DNA of 10,665 bases from Bacilli bacterium (lineage in GTDB: Bacteria > Bacillota_I > Bacilli_A > RF39 > UBA660), in contig CAAETG010000078.1 of NCBI GenBank assembly GCA_900758895.1, positions 1-10,665 on the forward strand, in the 5' to 3' direction. The notes below the pieces were generated by a model. The model was not told the origin of the DNA. It saw only the letters and a program-made list of their open reading frames with translations, and did no database searches. Positions 1 through 6,443 of the stretch are shown piece by piece (the first letter of the stretch is position 1; the number at the start of each line of letters is the position of its first letter). The translations under genes were made by a program, and so were the position numbers.

Positions 1-482
1 ATATTCTTCCTAACATTTTTATAATCATCTAAAAAAGAAACAATAATATGAGATACATAGCCATCAAGTTCTTCGCATATTTTATTAAATGCTTTAATAT
101 GATACGCCAAAGGATATTGATCACTTAAAAAGATAGGATCATACCTAACATATACCTGTTCTCTTCCAAGAATTTCTGACAACATTTTAATATCGTCAAG
201 TATTTGTTTTTTATCCACAACATTAGGTTCTATATCTTTTTTATATGGTGTCAAAGTAACCTGAAACAAAATTGGCTCTTTTATCTCTTTTAAATAAGGA
301 AGAATAGGATGAGGATTTTTCGTACAAAAAACAATAAGATCCACATCATCAAAATAAATACGACTAACCATTTTAGGATAAATTGGATTTCTAACATCGA
401 CAAAGCCTTCATGATAACGATTCATAAACCAAGGGGTATAAAAGGCAACAATGTCTGTCCTACCACTAACATTTAATATCAT
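1..482 (-). CDS. DUF1848 family protein, N-terminal part (runs off the window)
   Basis: The frame is open from an ATG at 482-480 to the window edge (160 codons). It begins MILNVSGRTDIVAFYTPW, then continues FMNRYHEGFVDVRNP, VSRIYFDDVDLIVFCTKNP, PILFQVTLTPY and YVRYDPIF. This is the recognisable N-terminal half of the DUF1848 family, whose members open with an S-R-T-D-I-x-A-F-Y motif and have a TKNP motif. Full-length members are roughly twice this length. The C-terminal cysteine cluster that recalls radical-SAM iron-sulfur sites would lie outside the window, so it cannot be checked. An in-frame ATG two codons upstream (488-486) is possible, but the AAGAAG Shine-Dalgarno at 496-491 is better spaced for the ATG at 482, and family alignments start there. 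The gene follows a terminator and has its own extended -10, so it is probably a separate transcript. Molecular function is unknown; family assignment is confident. Confidence 0.85.
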   Translation of the reverse strand, partial: MILNVSGRTDIVAFYTPWFMNRYHEGFVDVRNPIYPKMVSRIYFDDVDLIVFCTKNPHPILPYLKEIKEPILFQVTLTPYKKDIEPNVVDKKQILDDIKMLSEILGREQVYVRYDPIFLSDQYPLAYHIKAFNKICEELDGYVSHIIVSFLDDYKNVRKN

Positions 483-500
483 AAACATCACTTCTTACAT

Positions 501-529
501 ATTATAACAAGAAAAAAGAGAACCGTTAA
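501..529 (-). promoter_or_regulatory. Promoter for the DUF1848 gene, overlapping the upstream terminator
   Basis: An extended -10, TGTTATAAT (509-501), has a perfect TATAAT hexamer at 506-501. A 17-bp spacer separates it from TTAACG at 529-524, a 4/6 match to TTGACA. That -35 lies in the loop of the terminator of the preceding gene. The predicted start of transcription near 494 leaves a 5' leader of only about 12 nt before the ATG at 482. Prediction from sequence only. Confidence 0.55.
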
Positions 530-537
530 GTCCTCTT
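511..537 (-). terminator. Intrinsic terminator after the beta-helix surface-protein gene
   Basis: Read on the minus strand, AGAGGAC (536-530) pairs with GTTCTCT (523-517), seven base pairs with one G-U, around a 6-nt loop (529-524), followed by a run of six T including the last stem base (517-512). The stem begins inside the stop codon of the upstream gene (TAA, 538-536). Confidence 0.8.
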
Positions 538-2344
538 AATTTGTTTGTCTTCTTTTAATATAAATAACTGCACCAACAATAGCAACAATACTAACTACTC
601 CAGCCATAACATAAGTGCCTAAACTATCAAAAGTTTGAGGAACTTCTGGAGTTTCTTCACCAGGAATTTCCGGATTTGTTGGTGTATCTGTACCATCACC
701 AATTACATCGTCACCATCTTCAGTTAAAGTAACAGTATTATAGCCAATAATCGCATAAGTACTTAAATGAGTAGTTTCAAACTTAATTGCTCCCTCTTCT
801 AAGACTGCATCTAATACTTCAGCAACTTCGCCTTCATCATTAATATAAACAACTTTAAAAGCATTATATCCTTTTACTTGATCTTCTGTTACTTTAATAG
901 AAATAGCATAATTACCATTTGCTAATTTAACAACTTGATTACTACTATCTTTAACAGATATATCATAAGTAGCTACTAATTTAGAATCTAATAACTCTTC
1001 CTTAGCTTCTTCTAAAGCAGTATTAATTTGTTTATTAACACTTTCCATTACTGCTTCCTCATTAGCAAGTTCTTCTTCCTCAACAACTAATTTATAGTCA
1101 TTAGAAAGAGGTTCATCACTTTCAAAGGTAACATCTTCATCGTCTGTTGAAATAATTAAATTAGGATTTACTACATAAGATTCACCAGATTTTTCTAAAA
1201 GATAACCATCTTTAACAAGATTAGTATCAATTTCTGTATTATAAGTTCCTCCTTCTACAAAAGAATTAACACTATCACTAGAAGATATTTTTACTGCACC
1301 CATAGCACCAGTAAATTCTCCTGATTGAACAATAATTGATTTAATTGAACTACTATCTGCTGAAGGTGTTCCTTCTTCATCTACACTAATACCTTCATAT
1401 AATGCATAACCATTGTCACTTTTAGCAGTTACATTAGATATATATAATTCAACATTTCCTGCATATCTACTATTTCCTGTTACACTAATAGCAGCACCAG
1501 TAAGCTCACTTCCATTATTAAATTCTAAAGAAGGATCAAAATACTCTCCTGTTGCATGAATTTCACCACCAGTAATATGATAAACGCCAGATTTGATAGA
1601 TAATGCTTCAGCGCCAGAAATAGTACCTCCATAAATATTCCATATAGCATAACCACCACCATAAATACTAACACCAGTTGGTGCGTCAATAACTGCTGTA
1701 TCATAAATATTAAATACTGGTAAACTTTCGCCAGCTATTCTATTTACATTACCATTAATCGTAATACCATTATTTCCACCAGCATTAATCGTTCCATAAA
1801 AATCAACAACTACACCATATGTTCCATTTTTAGTATCATAAAACACAACGATACCTGCACCATTGCCAACTGAATTAACAACATTAATTACTACATCTTC
1901 TCCTACAGTAATAGATGTCTTCGTTGTATTAGGATCTTCATATCCCCAAGCACTAATTCCTTGTGATGCATTAATTGTTCCATCACTTAGATCTAAAACT
2001 CCCCCATAAGTAACTTGAAAAGCTACATTATTTCCAGTAACAGTTCCATTTTCGCCACTATCAACTACAGTTAAATCAGCTTGATTACCCCCATCTATAG
2101 CAATTCTACTATCACCAAGTATTAAAGTATGATTGTTCAAATCAAGAGATTTAGTGCCTTTAACAATGATATTGCTTGTAAAAGTAATATCTTCAGCTAA
2201 AGTACAAGTAGCTTCTTCTTCGCTTGTTAAACAAAGAGATAATGCATCAAAATCATTGACCTCTGCTGCTGAAGCAGTAGTTATAGCAAATGACATCACT
2301 GCCACTAAACACATCAACCTTAACCCCACACTCTTTAAATTCAT
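536..2344 (-). CDS. Secreted, surface-anchored beta-helix protein with sortase-like C-terminal tail
   Basis: The 602-residue protein begins with a signal peptide (basic MNLKSVGLR, hydrophobic core to about residue 24, likely cleavage after ASA near residue 26). Residues about 50-390 are rich in short G/N/V/I-alternating strands such as GGVLDLSDGTINASQGI, GTINAGGNNGITINGN and WNIYGGTISGAEALSI, a right-handed parallel beta-helix pattern seen in adhesins and pectate-lyase-like proteins. A second domain (about 395-545) ends in FETTHLSTYAIIGY, a module often found just before cell-wall anchors of Gram-positive surface proteins. A proline/glutamate/threonine-rich spacer follows, then PQTFD (569-573), a hydrophobic segment and KRR. 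This is the layout of a sortase signal, but the usual LPXTG/NPXTG G is F. AGGAG lies 7 nt before the ATG. No catalytic residues are recognisable; adhesion or glycan contact is an inference. Transcribed alone. Confidence 0.8.
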   Translation of the reverse strand: MNLKSVGLRLMCLVAVMSFAITTASAAEVNDFDALSLCLTSEEEATCTLAEDITFTSNIIVKGTKSLDLNNHTLILGDSRIAIDGGNQADLTVVDSGENGTVTGNNVAFQVTYGGVLDLSDGTINASQGISAWGYEDPNTTKTSITVGEDVVINVVNSVGNGAGIVVFYDTKNGTYGVVVDFYGTINAGGNNGITINGNVNRIAGESLPVFNIYDTAVIDAPTGVSIYGGGYAIWNIYGGTISGAEALSIKSGVYHITGGEIHATGEYFDPSLEFNNGSELTGAAISVTGNSRYAGNVELYISNVTAKSDNGYALYEGISVDEEGTPSADSSSIKSIIVQSGEFTGAMGAVKISSSDSVNSFVEGGTYNTEIDTNLVKDGYLLEKSGESYVVNPNLIISTDDEDVTFESDEPLSNDYKLVVEEEELANEEAVMESVNKQINTALEEAKEELLDSKLVATYDISVKDSSNQVVKLANGNYAISIKVTEDQVKGYNAFKVVYINDEGEVAEVLDAVLEEGAIKFETTHLSTYAIIGYNTVTLTEDGDDVIGDGTDTPTNPEIPGEETPEVPQTFDSLGTYVMAGVVSIVAIVGAVIYIKRRQTN

Positions 2345-2368
2345 CAGAATTCTCCTTTCTATAATAAA

Positions 2369-2397
2369 ATATTATCATGACAAAAGCCAAAAATCAA
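2369..2397 (-). promoter_or_regulatory. Candidate promoter for the beta-helix protein gene
   Basis: TTGATT (2397-2392), a 17-bp spacer, and TAATAT (2374-2369) preceded by TG one base upstream (extended -10) would start transcription near 2362, just above the AAAGGAG ribosome site at 2358-2352. TATTAT at 2366-2361 is an alternative -10. Moderate-strength prediction. Confidence 0.4.
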
Positions 2398-2433
2398 TCT
2401 CAAAACATAAATTAGTTAAAAATTGACAACTTC

Positions 2434-3531
2434 CTAATCTTCTACTAATTTAATAGTACTAATAAACCGAAATCCAAATAATTTATCATAAAATAGTTTT
2501 CTATTCTTAAGTAGTAAAATAAAATGAATGAGATAAAAAAGAAAAACAAATAATAAAGCACCACCTAATATAATAAAAGTAATACTTTGCAAATGATAAT
2601 AATTTCGAATATAAAGAACAAAAGTCAAAAAGCCAAATGGAATAACAAAATAATAAAGGAACAAAAAGAAATACCTCAAAATATTAAAAAGAAAACCTAA
2701 TCTTTTAAATTCCATTTTTACATTCAAAAATCTCATTCCAATTGTTGCATTTCCTCTTATTAATGGAATCAAAACATAATAGATTCCAAAAGAAATGAAA
2801 AACAACCAACGATTATGAGTAAAAATAGATAATAAAACCGTAAAGATGAAATATAAAACCAAATCTAAGAAAAAGACGGTAATGCGGCGTAATCCAGAAA
2901 CCTGTTCTCCCATTTTCAAAGATTCTTCATCTATTTTTTCTCTTGTAGGTAAATAATGATCTAAAGCTCCCATAATTAAAAATCCCAAAACTCCTCCTAA
3001 AGTATTTTGAATTAAATCGTCTATATCACACAAACGATATGGATTTGGATAAATAAAATATAATCCTGTAAGTTGTGTTAATTCAAAAAATAAACTTAAC
3101 AAAAGTGAATAAAGAACAGTTTTCTTAAAACTACACTTAAAATAATATCTTAAATACATTCCAAAAGGAACAAACATCACAATATTAAATACAACAACAT
3201 AAAAACTCGGATCGATGATTGCTTTTATATAGGTTGATAGATCATTCCATACAAATGGTGTTTCATGAATTAAATCTACTATAAACTTAAAAGGTATCGT
3301 ATTAATATAAGGACCTGTATTTTTAAGTGCTTCTTCAAATGTTGGTAGTGGTAATATAACTAGAAAATAAATTGTAATCAAATATAAAATAAAAGTATAA
3401 ATAATAAAGACTCTTAAAAAATGAATCGAACCATATTTATGATAATTATGTAACATAAAAGGAATCGTAAATAAAAAGGCAATAAAAGGAAAAGCAATAA
3501 ATGCCGTAGTAATTGATTCAACATAACTCAT
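2434..3531 (-). CDS. VanZ-like / RDD-domain fusion integral membrane protein
   Basis: The protein has 365 residues with many hydrophobic segments. Residues 1-195 match the VanZ-like family: a polar turn after the second helix, FNIVMFVPFG (115-124), then FFELTQLTG with E150 and Q153, and the acidic DIDD (169-172) followed by N176 and the GG of NTLGG. Residues about 212-360 are an RDD domain: GLRR near 213-216, D223 in the first helix, and RGNATIGMRFLNVK (259-272), the G-x-T-I-G-x-R-x-L-x-V signature. VanZ confers low-level teicoplanin resistance in enterococci. Most chromosomal homologues are uncharacterised membrane proteins, and VanZ-RDD fusions recur in Firmicutes, so this should not be called a resistance gene. 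It starts at ATG 3531 with AGAGAGG 8 nt upstream. It sits 48 nt downstream of the ABC-F gene with its own -10, so co-transcription with it is possible but not required. Confidence 0.8.
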   Translation of the reverse strand: MSYVESITTAFIAFPFIAFLFTIPFMLHNYHKYGSIHFLRVFIIYTFILYLITIYFLVILPLPTFEEALKNTGPYINTIPFKFIVDLIHETPFVWNDLSTYIKAIIDPSFYVVVFNIVMFVPFGMYLRYYFKCSFKKTVLYSLLLSLFFELTQLTGLYFIYPNPYRLCDIDDLIQNTLGGVLGFLIMGALDHYLPTREKIDEESLKMGEQVSGLRRITVFFLDLVLYFIFTVLLSIFTHNRWLFFISFGIYYVLIPLIRGNATIGMRFLNVKMEFKRLGFLFNILRYFFLFLYYFVIPFGFLTFVLYIRNYYHLQSITFIILGGALLFVFLFYLIHFILLLKNRKLFYDKLFGFRFISTIKLVED

Positions 3532-3557
3532 AATTCTAACCTCTCTATTTCTTTTCT

Positions 3558-3566
3558 ATTATAACA
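3558..3566 (-). promoter_or_regulatory. Extended -10 promoter element for the VanZ-RDD gene
   Basis: TGTTATAAT (3566-3558) contains a perfect TATAAT with the TGn extension. The hexamer 17 bp upstream (GAAATA, 3586-3581) is a poor -35, so the promoter would rely on the extended -10. The predicted start near 3551 precedes the AGAGAGG site at 3546-3540. The same nine bases occur before the DUF1848 gene. Confidence 0.5.
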
Positions 3567-3579
3567 TATATCTTTTATT

Positions 3580-5073
3580 TTATTTCTTACAATTTAGTAA
3601 CAAATCATTTTCATTTAAATTAATAACTTTTGTTGCTACATTACACCCAAATGTCTCATCATGACAAACAAAAATAAGAGTAGGTTGATATTCCAGCAAC
3701 ACTTCTTCAATTTGAATACGTGAAAATAGATCAATATAATTTAATGGCTCATCCCATACATATAAATGGGCTTCTTCACTTAAACTCTTAGCAATTAATA
3801 CTTTCTTTTTCATACCTTCACTATATTCATCAAGCCTCATTTCAAAATATTCTCTTTTAAAATCCAATTTTCTTAATATGGTTTTAAATAAAGATTCATT
3901 AATTTCATATTCATCAATAAAATTTTGTAATGTTCCCTTTAAAAAAGAAGTATCTTCTGGTATATAAGAAATTTTCAAATGATCATGTCCATTTATTTTT
4001 CCACAATATTTTAAATGACAATCTCCAACTATTAATTTTAAAATACTAGACTTACCACTACCATTATTTCCTCTTAACCAAATTCGATCATGAGGTTGAA
4101 TTTGAAAACTAATAGAATCTATAATTTTTTTATGATCATTGAATATAGACACATCTTCTAAAGTAAATAAACTTTGATAATTACTTTCTAAAGACTGCAT
4201 TTTTAATGACTCCGTTTCTTCAATATCTTGCAATAATTTCTTCTTTTCGCTAATAAGATTTTCTTGTCTTCTTTCAATATTTTTTGATAACTGCATCATT
4301 TTAGCTGCTTTATGACCAATATATCCCTTATCGCCTTTCGAACCAATCTTACTTTTTTCTACAATGTTTGACCATATTACTTTTTCATTTTTAGAATCAT
4401 TCAAACGCTTCATTTCTTTTTTAATTTTTAAATTTTTTTCCAACTCATAATGGTCTTTTAACTGTTTATTATGATACCAACTAGAAAAATTTCCTTGAAC
4501 AACTTCAATCGTCGACCGATTAATCGCTAAAATATGATCAACTACCTGATCTAATAAATACCGATCATGAGATACAAGAATAAACCCTTGTTTCCCTTTT
4601 AAATATTCACAAATTAATTTCTTTCCTTCAATATCCAAATAATTAGTTGGTTCATCTAGTAATAAAAAACGATCTTCATTTAAAAACATCAAAGCAATCA
4701 AAACCTTAGTCTGTTCACCATTAGACAAAGTATTAAATGGTTGATATAAAACTTCTTCTTTTAATTTCAACTTAGAAAATTCTTGAATAATTTGCCATTC
4801 ATAAACATTTGGACATATATTATCAGCAATATTAATAACCAAATCCTCTTTCTGTTCCACTTGATAAGGAAAATAAGAGAATTCTTCTTTACTAAAAATA
4901 GTTCCTTGATAATCAAACTCTCTTAAAAGCAATTTTAAAAAGGTTGTTTTCCCTTTTCCATTTCGACCGATTAATCCCAATTTCCAAGACGTATCTAAAT
5001 TAAGAGAAACATGATCAAATATAAGATCAGTTCCATAAGAAAAAGTTAAATCTTTTACTTGTATTATACTCAT
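3580..5073 (-). CDS. ABC-F ribosome-protection protein, Lsa/CplR type
   Basis: This 497-residue soluble protein has two ABC domains and no membrane segment. Domain 1 has Walker A GRNGKGKT (36-43), signature LSNGEQ (116-121), Walker B LLLDEPTNYLD (137-147) and His169. The interdomain linker (about 200-300), which reaches the peptidyl-transferase centre in ABC-F factors, contains DKGYIGHKAAKMM (248-260), characteristic of the Lsa/CplR branch. Domain 2 has GNNGSGKS (335-342), YSEGM (417-421), VWDEP (439-443) and His471. Opening motifs such as DTSWKLGLIGRNGKGKTT also fit Lsa/CplR. Known members eject lincosamides, pleuromutilins and streptogramin A from the ribosome; the drug range of this one is inferred. 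The second signature (SEGMKK) departs from LSGGQ, as is common in this branch. The ATG at 5073 has AGGAG 8 nt upstream. A terminator-attenuator leader precedes it, as expected for inducible ABC-F genes. Confidence 0.85.
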   Translation of the reverse strand: MSIIQVKDLTFSYGTDLIFDHVSLNLDTSWKLGLIGRNGKGKTTFLKLLLREFDYQGTIFSKEEFSYFPYQVEQKEDLVINIADNICPNVYEWQIIQEFSKLKLKEEVLYQPFNTLSNGEQTKVLIALMFLNEDRFLLLDEPTNYLDIEGKKLICEYLKGKQGFILVSHDRYLLDQVVDHILAINRSTIEVVQGNFSSWYHNKQLKDHYELEKNLKIKKEMKRLNDSKNEKVIWSNIVEKSKIGSKGDKGYIGHKAAKMMQLSKNIERRQENLISEKKKLLQDIEETESLKMQSLESNYQSLFTLEDVSIFNDHKKIIDSISFQIQPHDRIWLRGNNGSGKSSILKLIVGDCHLKYCGKINGHDHLKISYIPEDTSFLKGTLQNFIDEYEINESLFKTILRKLDFKREYFEMRLDEYSEGMKKKVLIAKSLSEEAHLYVWDEPLNYIDLFSRIQIEEVLLEYQPTLIFVCHDETFGCNVATKVINLNENDLLLNCKK

Positions 5074-5090
5074 AATTTTTTCTCCTCACA

Positions 5091-5128
5091 TAAAATAAAA
5101 CCATAAGAAAGCTATATCTCATGGTTTT
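5091..5128 (-). terminator. Attenuator (intrinsic terminator) in the ABC-F leader
   Basis: On the minus strand AAAACCATGAG (5128-5118) pairs with CTTATGGTTTT (5107-5097), 11 consecutive pairs with one G-U, around a 10-nt loop, followed by a TTTTATTTTA tract ending at 5091. The AGGAG ribosome site starts at 5086, so no promoter fits between hairpin and gene: every ABC-F transcript must pass through this terminator. It may also serve as the end of the upstream flavodoxin operon, which has no other visible terminator. Confidence 0.75.
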
Positions 5129-5201
5129 TAATTTAATAATTTAATCCAAACAAAAATATAACTTTCTTGATAAAAGCATATAAAAACTTATTTTGCTTTC
5201 T
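5106..5201 (-). promoter_or_regulatory. Alternative-pairing (antiterminator) elements of the ABC-F leader
   Basis: Three short segments can pair in mutually exclusive ways. Segment 1, AGAAAGC (5201-5195), is perfectly complementary over 7 nt to GCTTTCT (5112-5106), which spans the loop and 3' arm of the terminator; this pairing would open the terminator. The same region, AAAGCA (5199-5194), is also complementary to TGCTTT (5178-5173), which would sequester segment 1 and let the terminator form. This is the classic layout of a translation- or ligand-controlled attenuator. Pairings are read directly from the sequence; that they act as a switch is inferred from the ABC-F context. Confidence 0.55.
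5141..5179 (-). CDS. Candidate leader peptide (uORF), 12 residues, before the ABC-F gene
   Basis: ATG at 5179-5177 opens a 12-codon frame, MLLSRKLYFCLD, ending in TAA at 5143-5141, 12 nt before the 5' arm of the terminator. Its first codons overlap the TGCTTT segment that would otherwise sequester the antiterminator strand. A ribosome stalled by an antibiotic inside this frame would therefore free AGAAAGC to open the terminator. The Shine-Dalgarno is poor (AATAAG, 8 nt upstream), which weakens the case. A still shorter frame, M-R-I-stop, lies at 5236-5225. Function is inferred only from position and from known ABC-F and erm leader peptides. Confidence 0.3.
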   Translation of the reverse strand: MLLSRKLYFCLD

Positions 5202-5231
5202 ATACTTATAAAATATCAAAAAAGTTATATT
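5155..5231 (-). repeat. 11-bp perfect inverted repeat enclosing the leader switch region
   Basis: AAAGTTATATT at 5221-5231 and AATATAACTTT at 5155-5165 are exact reverse complements, separated by 55 nt. In RNA starting upstream of 5231 they would form a long-range stem that encloses segment 1, its TGCTTT partner and the start of the uORF. It may be a further structural layer of the attenuator, or chance in AT-rich DNA. Confidence 0.5.
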
Positions 5232-5254
5232 CTCATTTTATCACATCCGCCTAC

Positions 5255-5283
5255 ATTTTAGCATAAAGAAAGAAAGATTACAA
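5255..5283 (-). promoter_or_regulatory. Candidate promoter for the ABC-F leader transcript
   Basis: TTGTAA (5283-5278, overlapping the flavodoxin stop codon), a 17-bp spacer, and TAAAAT (5260-5255) preceded by TGC (extended -10) predict a start near 5248 and a leader of about 175 nt. A second extended -10, TGATAAAAT (5243-5235), could start transcription near 5228, though it lacks a clear -35. Confidence 0.45.
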
Positions 5284-5748
5284 GCTGTTAATCCAAGCAC
5301 TAATTTCTACATCACTAGTAACCAAATCGTTTTCATTAAACTTTATACTAATTGGATTCTCTACTTGACTATTAGGACTATATTTCTTAATATCATCAAA
5401 AGTTGTACCTAGCCATCCTCCATTGGTAGCAAATGGCACAATTACTTTACCACTCAAATCATATTTTTTTAAAAATGTCCGAATGGGAGGAGTCATAGTA
5501 TACCACCAAACCGGAGTACCTAAAATAATGGTATCATAATTACTTAAATCAACATGAATTGGTTCAATTTCAACGATCTCTTCTTGATGCATTTTATTTT
5601 CTTCTTCATCTACTAACTTTTGATAATCATTTGTATAAGGAGTAACTGGCTTTATTTCCACCATATCATACCCTTTTTTCTCATGAATGAGTTCTGCTAT
5701 TCTCTTAGTATTTCCACCATAAGAATAATAAATAATAATTGATTTCAT
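5278..5748 (-). CDS. Flavodoxin
   Basis: This 156-residue cytosolic protein has a flavodoxin fold. The FMN phosphate loop is YYSYGGNTKRIA (7-18). The YDTIILGTPVWWYTMTPPIRTFL segment begins at 71, with W81-W82-Y83 where flavodoxins of this subfamily stack on or flank the isoalloxazine ring. FATNGGWLGTTFDDI (106-120) is the third flavin-contact region. The length is usual for short-chain flavodoxins of the type found beside cupin and CMD genes. It would carry one or two electrons on FMN for an unidentified partner. GGAGG lies about 7 nt before the ATG, and only 3 nt separate it from the DUF1653 gene, so it is the last gene of the four-gene operon. That operon starts at a MerR-type promoter, suggesting induction by redox or electrophile stress. 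No clear dedicated terminator follows. Confidence 0.9.
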   Translation of the reverse strand: MKSIIIYYSYGGNTKRIAELIHEKKGYDMVEIKPVTPYTNDYQKLVDEEENKMHQEEIVEIEPIHVDLSNYDTIILGTPVWWYTMTPPIRTFLKKYDLSGKVIVPFATNGGWLGTTFDDIKKYSPNSQVENPISIKFNENDLVTSDVEISAWINSL

Positions 5749-5751
5749 AAA

Positions 5752-6024
5752 TCATTCCTCCATTTTTTTAAAATTTGCTGCTACACTAGGAATATCTTGC
5801 AATTCAAAGCGATATTTTTGTGTTACATTCGGATACTTTTCATGGTCCACTTCACTTAAAAACAGTTTGAGCGGTCGAACCCATAATTTATGTTCCCCGT
5901 ACAAAGCACGATACACAACACACTCTTCATCGGTTTCTGAAAAAGTACCAATGTCTTCTACCAAATAGTAATCGCCTTTAAAATGCTTATAGATTCCTTT
6001 AATTTTAACTTCTCTCATAATCAT
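5752..6024 (-). CDS. DUF1653 domain protein
   Basis: About 90 residues, a small cytosolic protein. KGIYKHFKGDYYLVEDIGTF, then ETDEECVVYRALYGEHKLWVRP, form the complete DUF1653 core (Y-x-H-F-K-G ... V-V-Y-x-x-L-Y-G ... L-W-V-R-P), followed by F-x-x-x-V near LFLSEVDHEKYP. A short tail to residue 90 is not part of the core. Function of the family is unknown. Start choice is uncertain: TTG at 6027, ATG at 6024 and ATG at 6018 are all in frame. Only a weak AGG lies upstream, and ATG 6018 (MREVKIKGIYKHF) best matches typical family N-termini, so translation may depend on coupling to the cupin gene, whose stop is 5 nt before the ATG at 6024. Its position between cupin and flavodoxin suggests a shared stress-response role, which is inference. 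Confidence 0.8.
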   Translation of the reverse strand: MIMREVKIKGIYKHFKGDYYLVEDIGTFSETDEECVVYRALYGEHKLWVRPLKLFLSEVDHEKYPNVTQKYRFELQDIPSVAANFKKMEE

Positions 6025-6029
6025 CAAAC

Positions 6030-6443
6030 CTATAATTTAAAATATTCCTCATCACTTACAGGTTCTAACCATTCATTTTTGGTTTCCTCACCCGGTACTT
6101 CAACAGAAAGATGAGCAAACCATGAATCCTTCTTAGCCCCATGCCAATGTTTTGTATTCGGCTGGATTACCACGACATCACCAGTTTTTAAAGCTTGTGC
6201 CGGTTTACCCCATTCTTGATACCAACCTTCACCACCAGTAACAAGTAAAATTTGACCACCACCACTTTTCGCATGATGAATATGCCAGTTATTCCTACAT
6301 CCTGGCTCAAACGTTACATTACCAATACCTACTCCTTCTGTTGTAAGCATCTTTAAATAACTAGTTCCAATAAAAAACTTACCAAAAGGATTAACCTCTC
6401 CTACTGGAAAAATTCCCTTATCCCTTAAATACTCATTCTTCAT
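6030..6443 (-). CDS. Single-domain cupin protein
   Basis: This 137-residue protein has one cupin beta-barrel. Motif 1 is WHIHHAKSGGGQILLVTGGEG (from 53), giving H54, H56 and possibly H57, with Q64 where the classical motif has glutamate. Motif 2 is IQPNTKHWHGA (93-103), with H99 and H101. These would bind a divalent metal. This cupin class is routinely encoded next to CMD-family proteins, and some genomes fuse the two; the substrate is unknown, and carboxymuconolactone chemistry is unlikely in such an organism. The start overlaps the end of the CMD gene by 11 nt, and an AGAGAGG site lies in the CMD coding sequence, so translation is probably coupled. Family assignment is firm; an enzymatic role (isomerase, dioxygenase-like or quinone handling) is only a guess. 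Confidence 0.88.
   Translation of the reverse strand: MKNEYLRDKGIFPVGEVNPFGKFFIGTSYLKMLTTEGVGIGNVTFEPGCRNNWHIHHAKSGGGQILLVTGGEGWYQEWGKPAQALKTGDVVVIQPNTKHWHGAKKDSWFAHLSVEVPGEETKNEWLEPVSDEEYFKL

Noticed and set aside
2133..2426. Plus-strand open frame of 97 codons
   Set aside because: It is antisense to the start of the beta-helix gene, has no ribosome site or family resemblance, and runs over that gene's own promoter.
2412..2446. Inverted repeat TAAATTAGT/ACTAATTTA around the VanZ-RDD stop codon as a terminator
   Set aside because: Long loop, pure AT-rich stem and no T tract; too weak to call.
2434..3531. Calling the VanZ-RDD protein a glycopeptide-resistance gene
   Set aside because: No other van genes are present; VanZ-like membrane proteins are widespread and mostly unrelated to resistance.
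5027..5122. 31-codon frame (MRYSFLMV...) starting in the ABC-F terminator stem and overlapping the ABC-F start
   Set aside because: No Shine-Dalgarno precedes it, its ATG is buried in the hairpin arm, and it is out of frame with the gene.
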